From JALOAP01 sp964632355 (GTDB lineage: Bacteria > Chloroflexota > Dehalococcoidia > Tepidiformales > Tepidiformaceae): a stretch of DNA of 11,313 nt. The first letter of the stretch is position 1. The number at the start of each line of letters is the position of its first letter. The notes beneath the pieces were generated by a model. That model searched no databases. It was not told the DNA's origin and saw only the letters and a program-made list of their open reading frames with translations. Shown here piece by piece: positions 5,819-11,313 of the stretch. The stretch is from positions 1-11,313 of the forward strand of contig CAZWBW010000089.1 in assembly GCA_964632355.1 (NCBI GenBank), given 5' to 3'. A program made the translations under genes and the position numbers.

Positions 5819-7218
5819 CGTGCCAGCGCTGCCCTGATGACCTGCCCCGCAACCGGGGACGCGACAACGCCACCCTGGCCACCGTCTTCGACCACGACGG
5901 CAACGGCGATGACCGGGTCGTCCGCTGGAGCGAAGGCGATGAACCATGCGTGCGACTGGCCATCGTCGCTCGATTCGGCGGTGCCGGTCTTGCCACCGAC
6001 GCGCACGCCTTCGATCGCAACACCGTTCGCCTGGCCGTTGTCGATAACCGCGACCATGAACTCGCGCAGGGTGGCGGCGACCGCGGAGTCGAGGACGCGG
6101 CGGCCGGATGGTTGCTCGATATCGGCGACCTTTCGCGAACCGTCGTACGCAGCGAGCCCGAGGTGCGGTCGCATCAGCACACCATCGTTCGCGATGGTGG
6201 CGGCCACGACGGCCATCTGAAGCGGCGTGGCGAGCAGTTCCCCCTGGCCGAACGCCGTGCTCGCAAGCAGGGGCAGCGAAAGGTCGGAGTCGGGGCTGTG
6301 GACCTGCGTCGGGGCAGTGTCGAGGGTGAAGTCGAGCGCCCCGCCGAACCCGAACTTGCTGGCAGTTTCGATGAGCCGCGACCAGCCGAGTTCGACCCCA
6401 ACTTCGGCGAAAATCGCGTTCACGGAGAAGGCGAACGCGTCGCGAAAGGGGTACGTGCCTTCACCCTGTGGAACGTTGCGGCAGGAGACCGGGAACCCTT
6501 CGACCACGAACTCGTCCTGGCAGGTCACGAGCGTGTCGGGGCCGATGACGCCGTGTTCGAGCACTGCCGCCGCGGTCACGGACTTGAAGGTAGAGCCGGG
6601 CGGGTAGTTGCCCTGTGCGGCTCGGTTCAACAGCGGAGCCGACGGGTCCGCGAGGAGAGCTTCGCCGTTCTCGGCGAGGGAGCCGGGATCGTAGGTCGGA
6701 ACGGAGACCATCGCGAGGACCTCTCCGTTCCGGGGGTCGAGAGCTACGACAGCCCCGGGACGGCCGCCCAGGGCCTCTGCGGCGGTTGCCTGGATCACTG
6801 GGTCGAGCGTGAGCCGGACATCGAGCCCACGGTCCGGATCGCGAAGAAGTTCCGCCCTGAAGGCTTCCCGCCAGGTCGCGCCCTTTTCGCCAGCGAGGTA
6901 GCTGTTGAACACCAGTTCGGCGCCCTGCGAGCCGTATCGCGGGTCGATGTAGCCGACGGCGTGCGCGACGGAAGGGTCCGTGTAGCGGCGCGTGCCGTCC
7001 GGGAGGGACTCGGCGAGCACGTTCCCTTCGCGGTCGAGGATGCGTCCGCGATTCGGGTCGAGAAACTCCTCCAGGATGCGCGGGTTGCCCGGCTTATCGG
7101 CGAGGTCCGTGCGGAAGATCTGCCAGTAGGCGAGGGCGCCGAAAAACACGAAAGCGCCGAGCAGTGCGACCATGCCGGTCGCGGAGACGCGCCGTTCGAA
7201 CTGTCCGGGATTTAGCAC
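5815..7218 (-). CDS. pbpA: Class B penicillin-binding protein (PbpA-like D,D-transpeptidase)
   Basis: A 467-residue protein with a short cytoplasmic N terminus, one membrane anchor (about 13-33), a reduced PBP-dimerisation region starting near NRGRILDREG (56-65), and a transpeptidase domain from about 155. The three active-site motifs are intact: STFK (Ser209, Lys212), SVN (265-267) and KTG (410-412). It cross-links peptidoglycan outside the membrane, most likely paired with the SEDS glycosyltransferase at 3373. Length and layout fit mycobacterial PbpA (about 490 residues) better than larger FtsI proteins. The start is GTG at 7218 without a Shine-Dalgarno site; a TACAAT box ends 7 nt before it, so the mRNA may be leaderless. 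Its stop overlaps fhaA as ATGA. Confidence 0.94.
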   Translation of the reverse strand: MLNPGQFERRVSATGMVALLGAFVFFGALAYWQIFRTDLADKPGNPRILEEFLDPNRGRILDREGNVLAESLPDGTRRYTDPSVAHAVGYIDPRYGSQGAELVFNSYLAGEKGATWREAFRAELLRDPDRGLDVRLTLDPVIQATAAEALGGRPGAVVALDPRNGEVLAMVSVPTYDPGSLAENGEALLADPSAPLLNRAAQGNYPPGSTFKSVTAAAVLEHGVIGPDTLVTCQDEFVVEGFPVSCRNVPQGEGTYPFRDAFAFSVNAIFAEVGVELGWSRLIETASKFGFGGALDFTLDTAPTQVHSPDSDLSLPLLASTAFGQGELLATPLQMAVVAATIANDGVLMRPHLGLAAYDGSRKVADIEQPSGRRVLDSAVAATLREFMVAVIDNGQANGVAIEGVRVGGKTGTAESSDDGQSHAWFIAFAPADDPVIAVAVVVEDGGQGGVVASPVAGQVIRAALAR

Positions 7219-7225
7219 AAATTTG

Positions 7226-7231
7226 ATTGTA
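7226..7231 (-). promoter_or_regulatory. Candidate -10 box of the pbpA-fhaA-fhaB operon
   Basis: TACAAT on the minus strand (5/6 match to TATAAT) is followed by seven bases and then the GTG start. That spacing places the transcription start at or next to the initiation codon. No good -35 is present at 16-18 bp. A CTGACC at about 21 bp is too far away to trust. Confidence 0.4.
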
Positions 7232-7289
7232 CGGGAGGGATGGTTGGGCGCCGGTCAGCACCAGCGCGGGTTGCCTCAGTCGGACTGTT

Positions 7290-7331
7290 GGCAAAGAAAG
7301 ACGGCGCGGGCCGACCTTCGGCCCGCGCCGT
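7290..7331 (-). terminator. Strong intrinsic terminator of the acyl-CoA dehydrogenase gene
   Basis: A perfect 14-bp GC-rich inverted repeat (7301-7314 and 7318-7331) has a 3-nt loop. On the minus strand CTTTCTTTG follows the stem (7300-7292). It lies 18 bp after the dehydrogenase stop and isolates that gene from the pbpA operon downstream. Confidence 0.85.
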
Positions 7332-7349
7332 ACGGTGCGCTGCGAATGG

Positions 7350-8525
7350 TTATCCGCGAGGCAGACCCAGTCCGCGCGTAGCGATGATGTTTCGCTGGAT
7401 CTCGTTCGTGCCGCTGTAGATGGTCGACGGCACGGAGGTGAGGTAGTTCTCGGGAAGAGCGCCGGCGAGCGGTGCCTTCGGCTCTTCGGGGCGAAGCTGA
7501 CCGGCCAAGCCGAGCAGATTCACGCCGAAGTTGTAAATCCGCTGCCCGAGTTCGGACTGGTAGATCTTGATGACCGATGCCTCGTAGTTCGGGTGCTGGC
7601 CCTTCGACTGCATCCAGCCGATACGGTAGCCGAGGTACTTCCCGACGTTGTTCGCCACGACGAAATCGGCGAGGCGCGTGCGGTACTTCTCGCGGCGGTC
7701 GGCGGGCCCCTCCTTCAGCACCTGCGTGAGCTCTTCGAGCGTGCGCCGCTGGCTCGCGGTGGTGCCGATACCCGAGCGTTCGAAGTCGAGCAGCGTCATG
7801 CCCACATACCAGCCGCGGTTCTCTTCACCCACGAGGTTCTTCGCCGGGACGCGAACGTCTTCGAAGAACACCTCGTTGAAGTGGTGGCGGTCGGCCATGT
7901 TGATGAGCGGGCGAATGGTGAGGCCGGGCGTGTTCTTTATGTCATCGATCAGCAGGAAGCTGATGCCGCGGTGCTTCGGCGCCTCGGGGTCGGTCCGAAC
8001 GAGGCAGAACATCTGGTTCGCCCGGTGACCGCCGGAGGTCCAGATCTTCTGGCCGTTGATGACGTAGTCGTCGCCGTCGCGGACAGCGCGGGTCTGCAGC
8101 GACGCAAGGTCGGACCCGGCGCCGGGCTCGGAGTAGCCCTGGCACCAGATGTGCTCACCGCTGGTGATCTTCGGGAGGTAGTACCGCTTCTGCTCTTCGG
8201 TGCCGTGAACGATGAGCGTGGGGCCAATCATCCCGACGCCGAAACCACGGGTGCCGGTATCGGGTGCCCCCGCGTACCCGAGCTCCTCGTTGAAGACCAT
8301 TTGCTCGTAAATGGATGCGCCCAGTCCGCCGTACTCCTTGGGCCAGGCGGGAGCGATCCAGCCGCGCTTCGCGAGCGCCTCGTTGAACGCCTTGGCGACT
8401 TCGAAGGCTTCCTCGTTACGGGTGCCCAGGCCGACTTCGCGGCGGTCCTCCGGGAGGTGTTCCTTGAGGAACTGGCGGATCTCCTGCCGGAGTTGCTCTT
8501 CACGTTCACCGAACTTGAGTTCCAT
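7350..8525 (-). CDS. Acyl-CoA dehydrogenase (FAD-dependent)
   Basis: A 391-residue flavoprotein of usual family length: a helical N-terminal domain (PKEYGGLG at 62-69), the middle beta-domain with YSEPGAGSDLAS (131-142) and NGQKIWTSG (157-165), and a C-terminal helical domain ending in IYSGTNEIQRNI (369-380). It makes the alpha-beta double bond in an acyl-CoA thioester and passes electrons to ETF. Glu249 in LDFERSG is a candidate catalytic base, inferred by position in FadE-type enzymes. Sequence style (CQGYSEPGAGSD, WTSGGHRANQMF) recalls the actinobacterial FadE group that acts on branched or steroid side-chain CoA esters; the true substrate is not readable. The ATG at 8525 is preferred to an upstream in-frame ATG at 8558 because the family starts at this helix; its Shine-Dalgarno (GGGA) is weak. 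It is a single-gene unit with its own terminator. Confidence 0.95.
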   Translation of the reverse strand: MELKFGEREEQLRQEIRQFLKEHLPEDRREVGLGTRNEEAFEVAKAFNEALAKRGWIAPAWPKEYGGLGASIYEQMVFNEELGYAGAPDTGTRGFGVGMIGPTLIVHGTEEQKRYYLPKITSGEHIWCQGYSEPGAGSDLASLQTRAVRDGDDYVINGQKIWTSGGHRANQMFCLVRTDPEAPKHRGISFLLIDDIKNTPGLTIRPLINMADRHHFNEVFFEDVRVPAKNLVGEENRGWYVGMTLLDFERSGIGTTASQRRTLEELTQVLKEGPADRREKYRTRLADFVVANNVGKYLGYRIGWMQSKGQHPNYEASVIKIYQSELGQRIYNFGVNLLGLAGQLRPEEPKAPLAGALPENYLTSVPSTIYSGTNEIQRNIIATRGLGLPRG

Positions 8526-8558
8526 AGGTCCCACTTTCGCGTAGCATTTGCGCCGCAC

Positions 8559-8587
8559 ATTCTGCCTGTTCGTTGCAGACAGGCCAA
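8559..8587 (-). promoter_or_regulatory. Candidate promoter and operator of the acyl-CoA dehydrogenase gene
   Basis: On the minus strand TTGGCC (8587-8582) and CAGAAT (8564-8559) are 17 bp apart, each a 4/6 match to the sigma-70 consensus. The inverted repeat GCCTGT (8564-8569) / ACAGGC (8579-8584) lies across the spacer, where a repressor would block polymerase. The expected start near 8551 gives a leader of about 25 nt. Confidence 0.35.
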
Positions 8588-8605
8588 CCGTCCAGTCTCG
8601 AGCTA

Positions 8606-8635
8606 TTGCTCCTCAAACGAGCGAGCACGTATGCT
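8606..8635 (+). promoter_or_regulatory. Candidate promoter of the small-paralogue/sixA operon
   Basis: TTGCTC (8606-8611) and TATGCT (8630-8635) are 18 bp apart, matching the consensus at 3/6 and 4/6. The start would fall near 8642 and the leader would carry the AAAGGAG site. The match is weak but well placed. Confidence 0.3.
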
Positions 8636-8655
8636 CCCGGCCACTCGGGTGAGGG

Positions 8656-8662
8656 AAAGGAG
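8656..8662 (+). promoter_or_regulatory. Shine-Dalgarno site of the first small paralogue
   Basis: AAAGGAG lies 6 nt before the ATG at 8669. It fixes that start against an in-frame ATG at 8573, which would overlap the divergent promoter region. Confidence 0.8.
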
Positions 8663-8668
8663 ACAACG

Positions 8669-8944
8669 ATGGCGAGCCTGGAAGAAACGTGGAAGCGGCA
8701 TGCGGAGGATGTCGTGAAGGGCAACATCGCCGGGCTGATGGGGGATTTCACGCCCGCGGCGATGACGAAGGCGATGGCCCTTGGTGCGAACCCGATTCGC
8801 GCGACATCATTTGAGGTGAAGGACCTCGGCAACAACGAGGTGGAGATCACGTACATCTCCGACAGCTCGAAGCGGACGATTTGGAGCCGCTGGGAGCAGA
8901 ACGGAGACAAGTGGCAGATCGCCGATTTAGCGGAGCGCACATAG
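8669..8944 (+). CDS. Small conserved protein, first of a tandem paralogous pair (possible NTF2/SnoaL-like fold)
   Basis: A 91-residue soluble acidic protein without signal peptide or membrane segment. Residues 10-36 (R-H-A-E-D-V-V-K-G-N, then LMGDFTP) resemble the helical start of small NTF2/SnoaL-like proteins, where a helix leads into G-N-x-x-x-L-M-x-D-x-T-P. The rest is predicted strands: SFEVKDLG, VEITYIS, RTIWSRW and KWQIADL, the last ending like the final strand of such folds (W-x-I). A fold prediction is therefore reasonable, but no function is recognised. It abuts the next gene (TAG directly followed by ATG), whose protein shares 12 of 27 residues over the N-terminal helix region, so the two look like a duplication and may form a heterodimer. 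The start rests on the AAAGGAG site. Confidence 0.85.
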   Translation: MASLEETWKRHAEDVVKGNIAGLMGDFTPAAMTKAMALGANPIRATSFEVKDLGNNEVEITYISDSSKRTIWSRWEQNGDKWQIADLAERT

Positions 8945-9286
8945 ATGGAGGAACCCGAGGGGCTGCGAGAAGCGGTTGAGCGGAACGCACAGGCCGTGAT
9001 GACCGGCAACTTCAACCAGTTGATGGCCGACATCACACCGGAAGCGCTCGCTCAGATGATGCAGATGGCGCCGCAGGGCGGACCGCCCTCGATGGCCCAG
9101 TTGCCGAGCATCACCGGATACACGATCGAGCCCGTCGGGCCGGATGGTGACGCGTTCGTCTACAAGGTGACATTCACCTCGGCGGAGGGTCGCGCCACTG
9201 CCGCCGTCACATGGAAGCAGATCATGGGGCAGTGGAAGATCACCGCGGTGAACGTGATTTCGCTGGAGCGGGAGTCGACGGAGTAG
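8945..9286 (+). CDS. Small conserved protein, second of the tandem paralogous pair
   Basis: A 113-residue soluble protein that begins immediately after the TAG of the previous gene, with GGAG (8932-8935) 9 nt before the ATG. Residues 13-39 (R-N-A-Q-A-V-M-T-G-N, then LMADITPEAL) align without gaps to residues 10-36 of its neighbour. The C-terminal strands VYKVTFTS and GQWKITAV match that protein's VEITYIS and DKWQIADL. A Met/Gln/Pro-rich insert (38-52) is the main difference. The NTF2/SnoaL-like fold is a guess from this pattern; no active-site residues are recognised. Four bases separate it from sixA, so all three genes are probably one transcript. Confidence 0.85.
   Translation: MEEPEGLREAVERNAQAVMTGNFNQLMADITPEALAQMMQMAPQGGPPSMAQLPSITGYTIEPVGPDGDAFVYKVTFTSAEGRATAAVTWKQIMGQWKITAVNVISLERESTE
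9280..9283 (+). promoter_or_regulatory. Shine-Dalgarno site supporting the GTG start of sixA
   Basis: GGAG inside the end of the previous gene lies 7 nt before the GTG at 9291, which supports that rare start codon. Confidence 0.6.
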
Positions 9287-9290
9287 GCGC

Positions 9291-9782
9291 GTGGACCTGT
9301 GCCTCGTCCGGCACGCCATCGCGGAGGCACGCGGACCCGAATGGCCGGACGACAGCGAGCGGCCGCTCACGCCGCGCGGGCGGGAGCGGATGCGCGCGGC
9401 TGCCCGGGGCCTGGCGGTCCTGTTCGAACCCGACGTCATCCTGACCAGCCCCTATACGAGAGCGCGCGAGACGGCTGAGATCCTGCGCGAGGTGTGCGGC
9501 TGCGAGATGCGCCTGTGCCAGGCGCTCGCCACCGGCGACGACACGGCGCTGCTGCACGACGTTCGCGCTGCGGGCGCATCGAGAGTGGCTGCGGTGGGGC
9601 ACGAACCGTACATCTCGCGCACCGCCTCGTGGCTGCTGGCAGGTAACGCGGGTCCTGTGGACCTACTCTTCAAGAAGGGCGCTGCTGCATTGCTGTCGTT
9701 CGAAGGCGACCCAGGACCGGGTCGCGCAGTGCTGGAGTGGCTCCTGGAGCCGAAGACGTTGAGGAAGCTGGCGGAGAACTAG
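9291..9782 (+). CDS. sixA: SixA-type phosphohistidine phosphatase (histidine phosphatase superfamily)
   Basis: A 163-residue protein of usual SixA length. The N terminus carries LVRHA (5-9), the Arg-His-Gly-type motif with nucleophile His8. ERPLTPRGRERM (23-34), SPYTRARETA (53-62, with the second phosphate-binding Arg57) and VGHEP (102-106, with His104) follow. The C-terminal KKGAAALLSF and W-x-L-x-P strand is typical of SixA and absent from larger phosphoglycerate mutases. Family members remove phosphate from histidine on phosphotransfer proteins; in some bacteria the target is the nitrogen-related PTS. No kinase partner is in this window, so the substrate is unknown. Start is GTG, 4 nt after the stop of the preceding small protein. 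No clear terminator follows the stop. Confidence 0.92.
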   Translation: MDLCLVRHAIAEARGPEWPDDSERPLTPRGRERMRAAARGLAVLFEPDVILTSPYTRARETAEILREVCGCEMRLCQALATGDDTALLHDVRAAGASRVAAVGHEPYISRTASWLLAGNAGPVDLLFKKGAAALLSFEGDPGPGRAVLEWLLEPKTLRKLAEN

Positions 9783-9909
9783 AAGAAACCAGCGCCGGTA
9801 CCACGTGACCACTGCGTCCTCTGGTTCGCACCACGTTCGCATGTGAGCAGCGCGACCGTGCGAAATTGACAGGTTTCGTAGGATCGGAGGGTGCGAATGG
9901 AGGTTGGTG
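9783..9909 (+). promoter_or_regulatory. Intergenic region with four TTCGCA/TGCGAA hexamers
   Basis: TTCGCA occurs at 9825-9830 and 9836-9841, and its complement TGCGAA at 9859-9864 and 9892-9897. The two direct copies are 11 bp apart and the two reversed copies 33 bp apart, both whole helical turns. TGCGAAA (9859-9865) and TTTCGTA (9874-9880) also form an inverted repeat around a perfect TTGACA (9866-9871). The layout looks like a regulator-binding array ahead of the small ORF at 9910, but no matching -10 is seen and the regulator is unknown. Confidence 0.4.
9899..9903 (+). promoter_or_regulatory. Shine-Dalgarno site of the small membrane ORF
   Basis: GGAGG lies 6 nt before the ATG at 9910. 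It favours this ATG over an in-frame TTG two codons upstream, and is the best evidence that the ORF is translated. Confidence 0.65.
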
Positions 9910-10176
9910 ATGTCCCCGATTCGACTTGCCGTCGTGCTGGCGGCACCCCTGCTGTTCGCCGTGTTGCCGCTGGTTAGCCTGGTGGTGCCGTGGGGCGGGG
10001 TGCTCCCGGAACGGGATCCGGGGACAGTGCTCATCGTGAGGCAGGATGACGGCGATGAAGACGCCGAACCGGTGACGTTCGAAGTGCGTTCGACACAAGA
10101 CACGTTCGTATACGTCTCCGGGGCAAAGGCGCAGCGAGATTGCTCGCAGTGGTCAAATTCGCATATCGACGGATAG
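9910..10176 (+). CDS. Small hypothetical membrane-anchored or secreted protein
   Basis: An 88-residue ORF with an N-terminal hydrophobic helix (about 5-28) after one Arg, fitting an uncleaved anchor or signal peptide. An acidic, soluble outer part follows, with a D/E cluster (48-54). No lipobox or known domain is seen. Codon use is GC3-rich for about the first 70 codons, as in the neighbours, and then turns less typical (for example tca, aat, cat and gga near the end). This raises the possibility of a frameshift near 10120: the +1 frame stays open to a TGA at 10295-10297 that would overlap the bkdA ATG as ATGA. Function is not recognised. The GGAGG site and coding bias support a real gene; the C terminus is doubtful. 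Confidence 0.5.
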   Translation: MSPIRLAVVLAAPLLFAVLPLVSLVVPWGGVLPERDPGTVLIVRQDDGDEDAEPVTFEVRSTQDTFVYVSGAKAQRDCSQWSNSHIDG

Positions 10177-10192
10177 GAATACGAACCCGGGG

Positions 10193-10201
10193 TGCTACGA
10201 T
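10193..10201 (+). promoter_or_regulatory. Candidate extended -10 promoter of bkdA
   Basis: TG-C-TACGAT reads as an extended -10 with a 4/6 hexamer and no clear -35. It resembles the candidate before the LLM oxidoreductase (TG-C-TACATT). It would give a leader of about 85 nt, which contains a 13-bp palindrome (ACCTCG-A-CGAGGT). Confidence 0.25.
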
Positions 10202-10282
10202 CCGTCGCGAGTGGTTCCCGCGGCGGACCTCGACGAGGTGACAGGACTGCTGCTCGACCCTCTCAGACCCGCTTCGGCGGCC

Positions 10283-10288
10283 AGGAGG
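10283..10288 (+). promoter_or_regulatory. Shine-Dalgarno site of bkdA
   Basis: AGGAGG, a full consensus match, lies 5 nt before the ATG at 10294. It decides that start over the in-frame ATG three codons later. Confidence 0.85.
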
Positions 10289-10293
10289 GCGCC

Positions 10294-11313
10294 ATGACCT
10301 CGATGCGGGCTCGGCGCGAGCGTTCGAAACAGACCATCGAGGAGTACCTGCTCAGCGAACAACAACTCGAGGAGATGTACTACTACATGCTCCTCGCACG
10401 CCGGCTGAACGAACGGATGATGGCGCTCAACCGACAGGGTCGAGCGCCATTTTTCATCGCCGGCGCCGGGCAAGAGGCGGCACAGGTGGGCGCGGCCATG
10501 GCGCTGAAGAAGGGCGTCGATTATGTCGCTCCGTACTATCGCGACCTCGGCATCAACCTCGTGCTCGGCATGGACGCGCGGGAGGCGATGCTGAACCTGC
10601 TCGCGAAGCGCGACGACCCGAACGCCTTCGGCCGGCAGATGCCGGCGCACTGGGGAAACCGTGCGCGCAAAGTGGTGACCCAATCGAGTGTGGTCGCAAC
10701 GCAACTCCTGCACGCGGCGGGCATCGCGCTCGGCGCGAAGATGCGCAACGACCCCATCGTGGTGCTGGCGACCTGTGGCGAGGGGAGCACCAGCCGCGGC
10801 GACTTTCACGAAGCGCTGAACTTCGCCTCCATCCACAGGCTGCCGGTCATCTTCTTCATCGAAAACAACGGCTACGCAATTTCGGAGCGCACGGACAAGG
10901 AGATGGCGGTCGAGCACGTGGCCGACCGCGCCCACGCGTACGGGATGCAGTCCGCGGTGTGCGATGGGATGGACGCGATCGCCACATACCAGACTGTCGC
11001 GCCGGCAGTGTCGCAGGCGCGAAACGGCGGGGGCCCGTTCCTTATCGAGGCGAAGTGCTACCGGCTGTGGGCCCATTCGAGCGATGACGACGACAGCCGT
11101 TACCGCCCGAAGAAGGAGCTCGAGGAGTGGTCGCGAAAGGACCCGATTCGCCAGTTCCGCGAGCGGGTCCAGCAGGACCACATCTTCCCGCCGGAAGACC
11201 TCGACGAGATCGAGCAGCGGGTCCAGGACGAGGTCGCGGACGCGGTCGAATGGGCGATGCAACAGCCGGACCCGGAGCCTGAGGACGCGCTCGGGTACGT
11301 GTACAAGGAGCTG
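10294..11313 (+). CDS. bkdA: Branched-chain 2-oxoacid dehydrogenase E1 component, alpha subunit (partial at right edge)
   Basis: The frame is open from the ATG to the window end, 340 residues, with no stop reached. It is a thiamine-diphosphate enzyme of the E1-alpha family: APYYRDLGINLVLGM (79-93), FGRQMPAHWG (112-121), the ThDP/metal motif starting GEGSTSRGDFHEALNF (162-177) and closing ENNGYAIS (190-197), then the phosphorylation-loop-like AHSSDDDDSRYR (260-271) with catalytic-type His261. GEG in place of the GDG usual in pyruvate dehydrogenase is typical of branched-chain enzymes, so BkdA is preferred to PdhA. With an E1-beta subunit and E2 it decarboxylates 2-oxoacids from Val, Leu and Ile to acyl-CoA; those partner genes should follow beyond the window. 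A strong Shine-Dalgarno fixes the start. Confidence 0.92.
   Translation, partial: MTSMRARRERSKQTIEEYLLSEQQLEEMYYYMLLARRLNERMMALNRQGRAPFFIAGAGQEAAQVGAAMALKKGVDYVAPYYRDLGINLVLGMDAREAMLNLLAKRDDPNAFGRQMPAHWGNRARKVVTQSSVVATQLLHAAGIALGAKMRNDPIVVLATCGEGSTSRGDFHEALNFASIHRLPVIFFIENNGYAISERTDKEMAVEHVADRAHAYGMQSAVCDGMDAIATYQTVAPAVSQARNGGGPFLIEAKCYRLWAHSSDDDDSRYRPKKELEEWSRKDPIRQFRERVQQDHIFPPEDLDEIEQRVQDEVADAVEWAMQQPDPEPEDALGYVYKEL

Noticed and set aside
5819..5947. An upstream extension of fhaA by 43 codons
   Set aside because: The added residues are Arg/Gly-rich antisense-like sequence inside pbpA, while the ATG at 5818 makes a neat ATGA overlap and starts the known domain.
5803..7215. A 470-codon plus-strand open frame opposite pbpA
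   Set aside because: It mirrors the intact penicillin-binding protein, whose three active-site motifs are all on the minus strand; the product looks like Arg/Glu/Val-rich antisense sequence.
7227..8717. A 496-codon plus-strand open frame opposite the acyl-CoA dehydrogenase
   Set aside because: It runs through the terminator hairpin and the divergent promoter region and has no recognisable domain; the minus-strand enzyme is clear.
9866..9871. A perfect TTGACA taken as a -35 promoter box
   Set aside because: At 16-18 bp downstream there is only GC-rich sequence; the TAGGAT at 9879-9884 is just 7 bp away. It was kept only as part of the inverted-repeat region.
10211..10223. GTGGTTCCCGCGG, resembling the T-box antiterminator motif (GGTGGTACCGCGG)
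   Set aside because: It differs by a substitution and an insertion in the tRNA-binding bulge. No Stem I elements are seen upstream, and bkdA is not a usual T-box target.
10195..11262. A 355-codon minus-strand open frame at the right end
   Set aside because: It is the shadow of bkdA, whose conserved E1-alpha motifs and AGGAGG site are on the plus strand.

Overview
The window is high-GC bacterial chromosome (roughly two-thirds G+C by eye), densely coding, with GTG and TTG starts beside ATG. A PknB-type kinase, two FHA proteins (one with an FhaA-type N-terminal domain), a RodA/FtsW flippase-polymerase and a PbpA-like transpeptidase lie together with acyl-CoA and 2-oxoacid catabolism genes. This suggests a Gram-positive-like or monoderm lineage, most likely Chloroflexota (Dehalococcoidia/Tepidiforma-like), with Actinomycetota as the alternative. 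The assignment is inference from gene content. I see no phage, IS, CRISPR, tRNA or rRNA signal.

Layout. Positions 1-140 hold two terminator-like hairpins facing each other. Positions 141-2014 (minus) are a two-gene unit: a luciferase-like flavin oxidoreductase, translationally coupled by TAATG to an acetoacetate-decarboxylase-superfamily protein. Positions 2074-7218 are a cell-wall growth and division module: a membrane Ser/Thr kinase (minus), RodA/FtsW (plus), then fhaB, fhaA and pbpA (minus, transcribed pbpA-fhaA-fhaB and joined by two ATGA overlaps). This is the gene set of the actinobacterial fhaA-fhaB-pstP-rodA-pbpA-pknA-pknB locus, but rodA is inverted, only one kinase is present, and no PstP phosphatase gene lies in the window.

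Positions 7301-8525 (minus) are an acyl-CoA dehydrogenase with its own strong terminator and a divergent control region (8526-8668). Positions 8669-9782 (plus) are an operon of two tandem small paralogous proteins and a SixA-type histidine phosphatase. Positions 9783-9909 are non-coding and carry a cluster of TTCGCA hexamers ahead of a small membrane-anchored ORF. From 10294 a branched-chain 2-oxoacid dehydrogenase E1-alpha gene (bkdA) runs off the right edge.

How the genes fit together: RodA polymerises glycan and the PbpA-like protein cross-links it. By analogy with mycobacteria, the kinase would phosphorylate partners that the FHA domains bind. The kinase is unusual: it has a non-RD catalytic loop (HCD), and a Pro/Thr/Ser/Glu repeat tail instead of PASTA sensors. 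The flanking metabolic genes point to catabolism of fatty, branched-chain or related acyl substrates. No completely new multi-gene system is evident. The best leads are the atypical kinase module, the tandem small paralogues, the ADC-like protein without the Schiff-base lysine, and the TTCGCA array.
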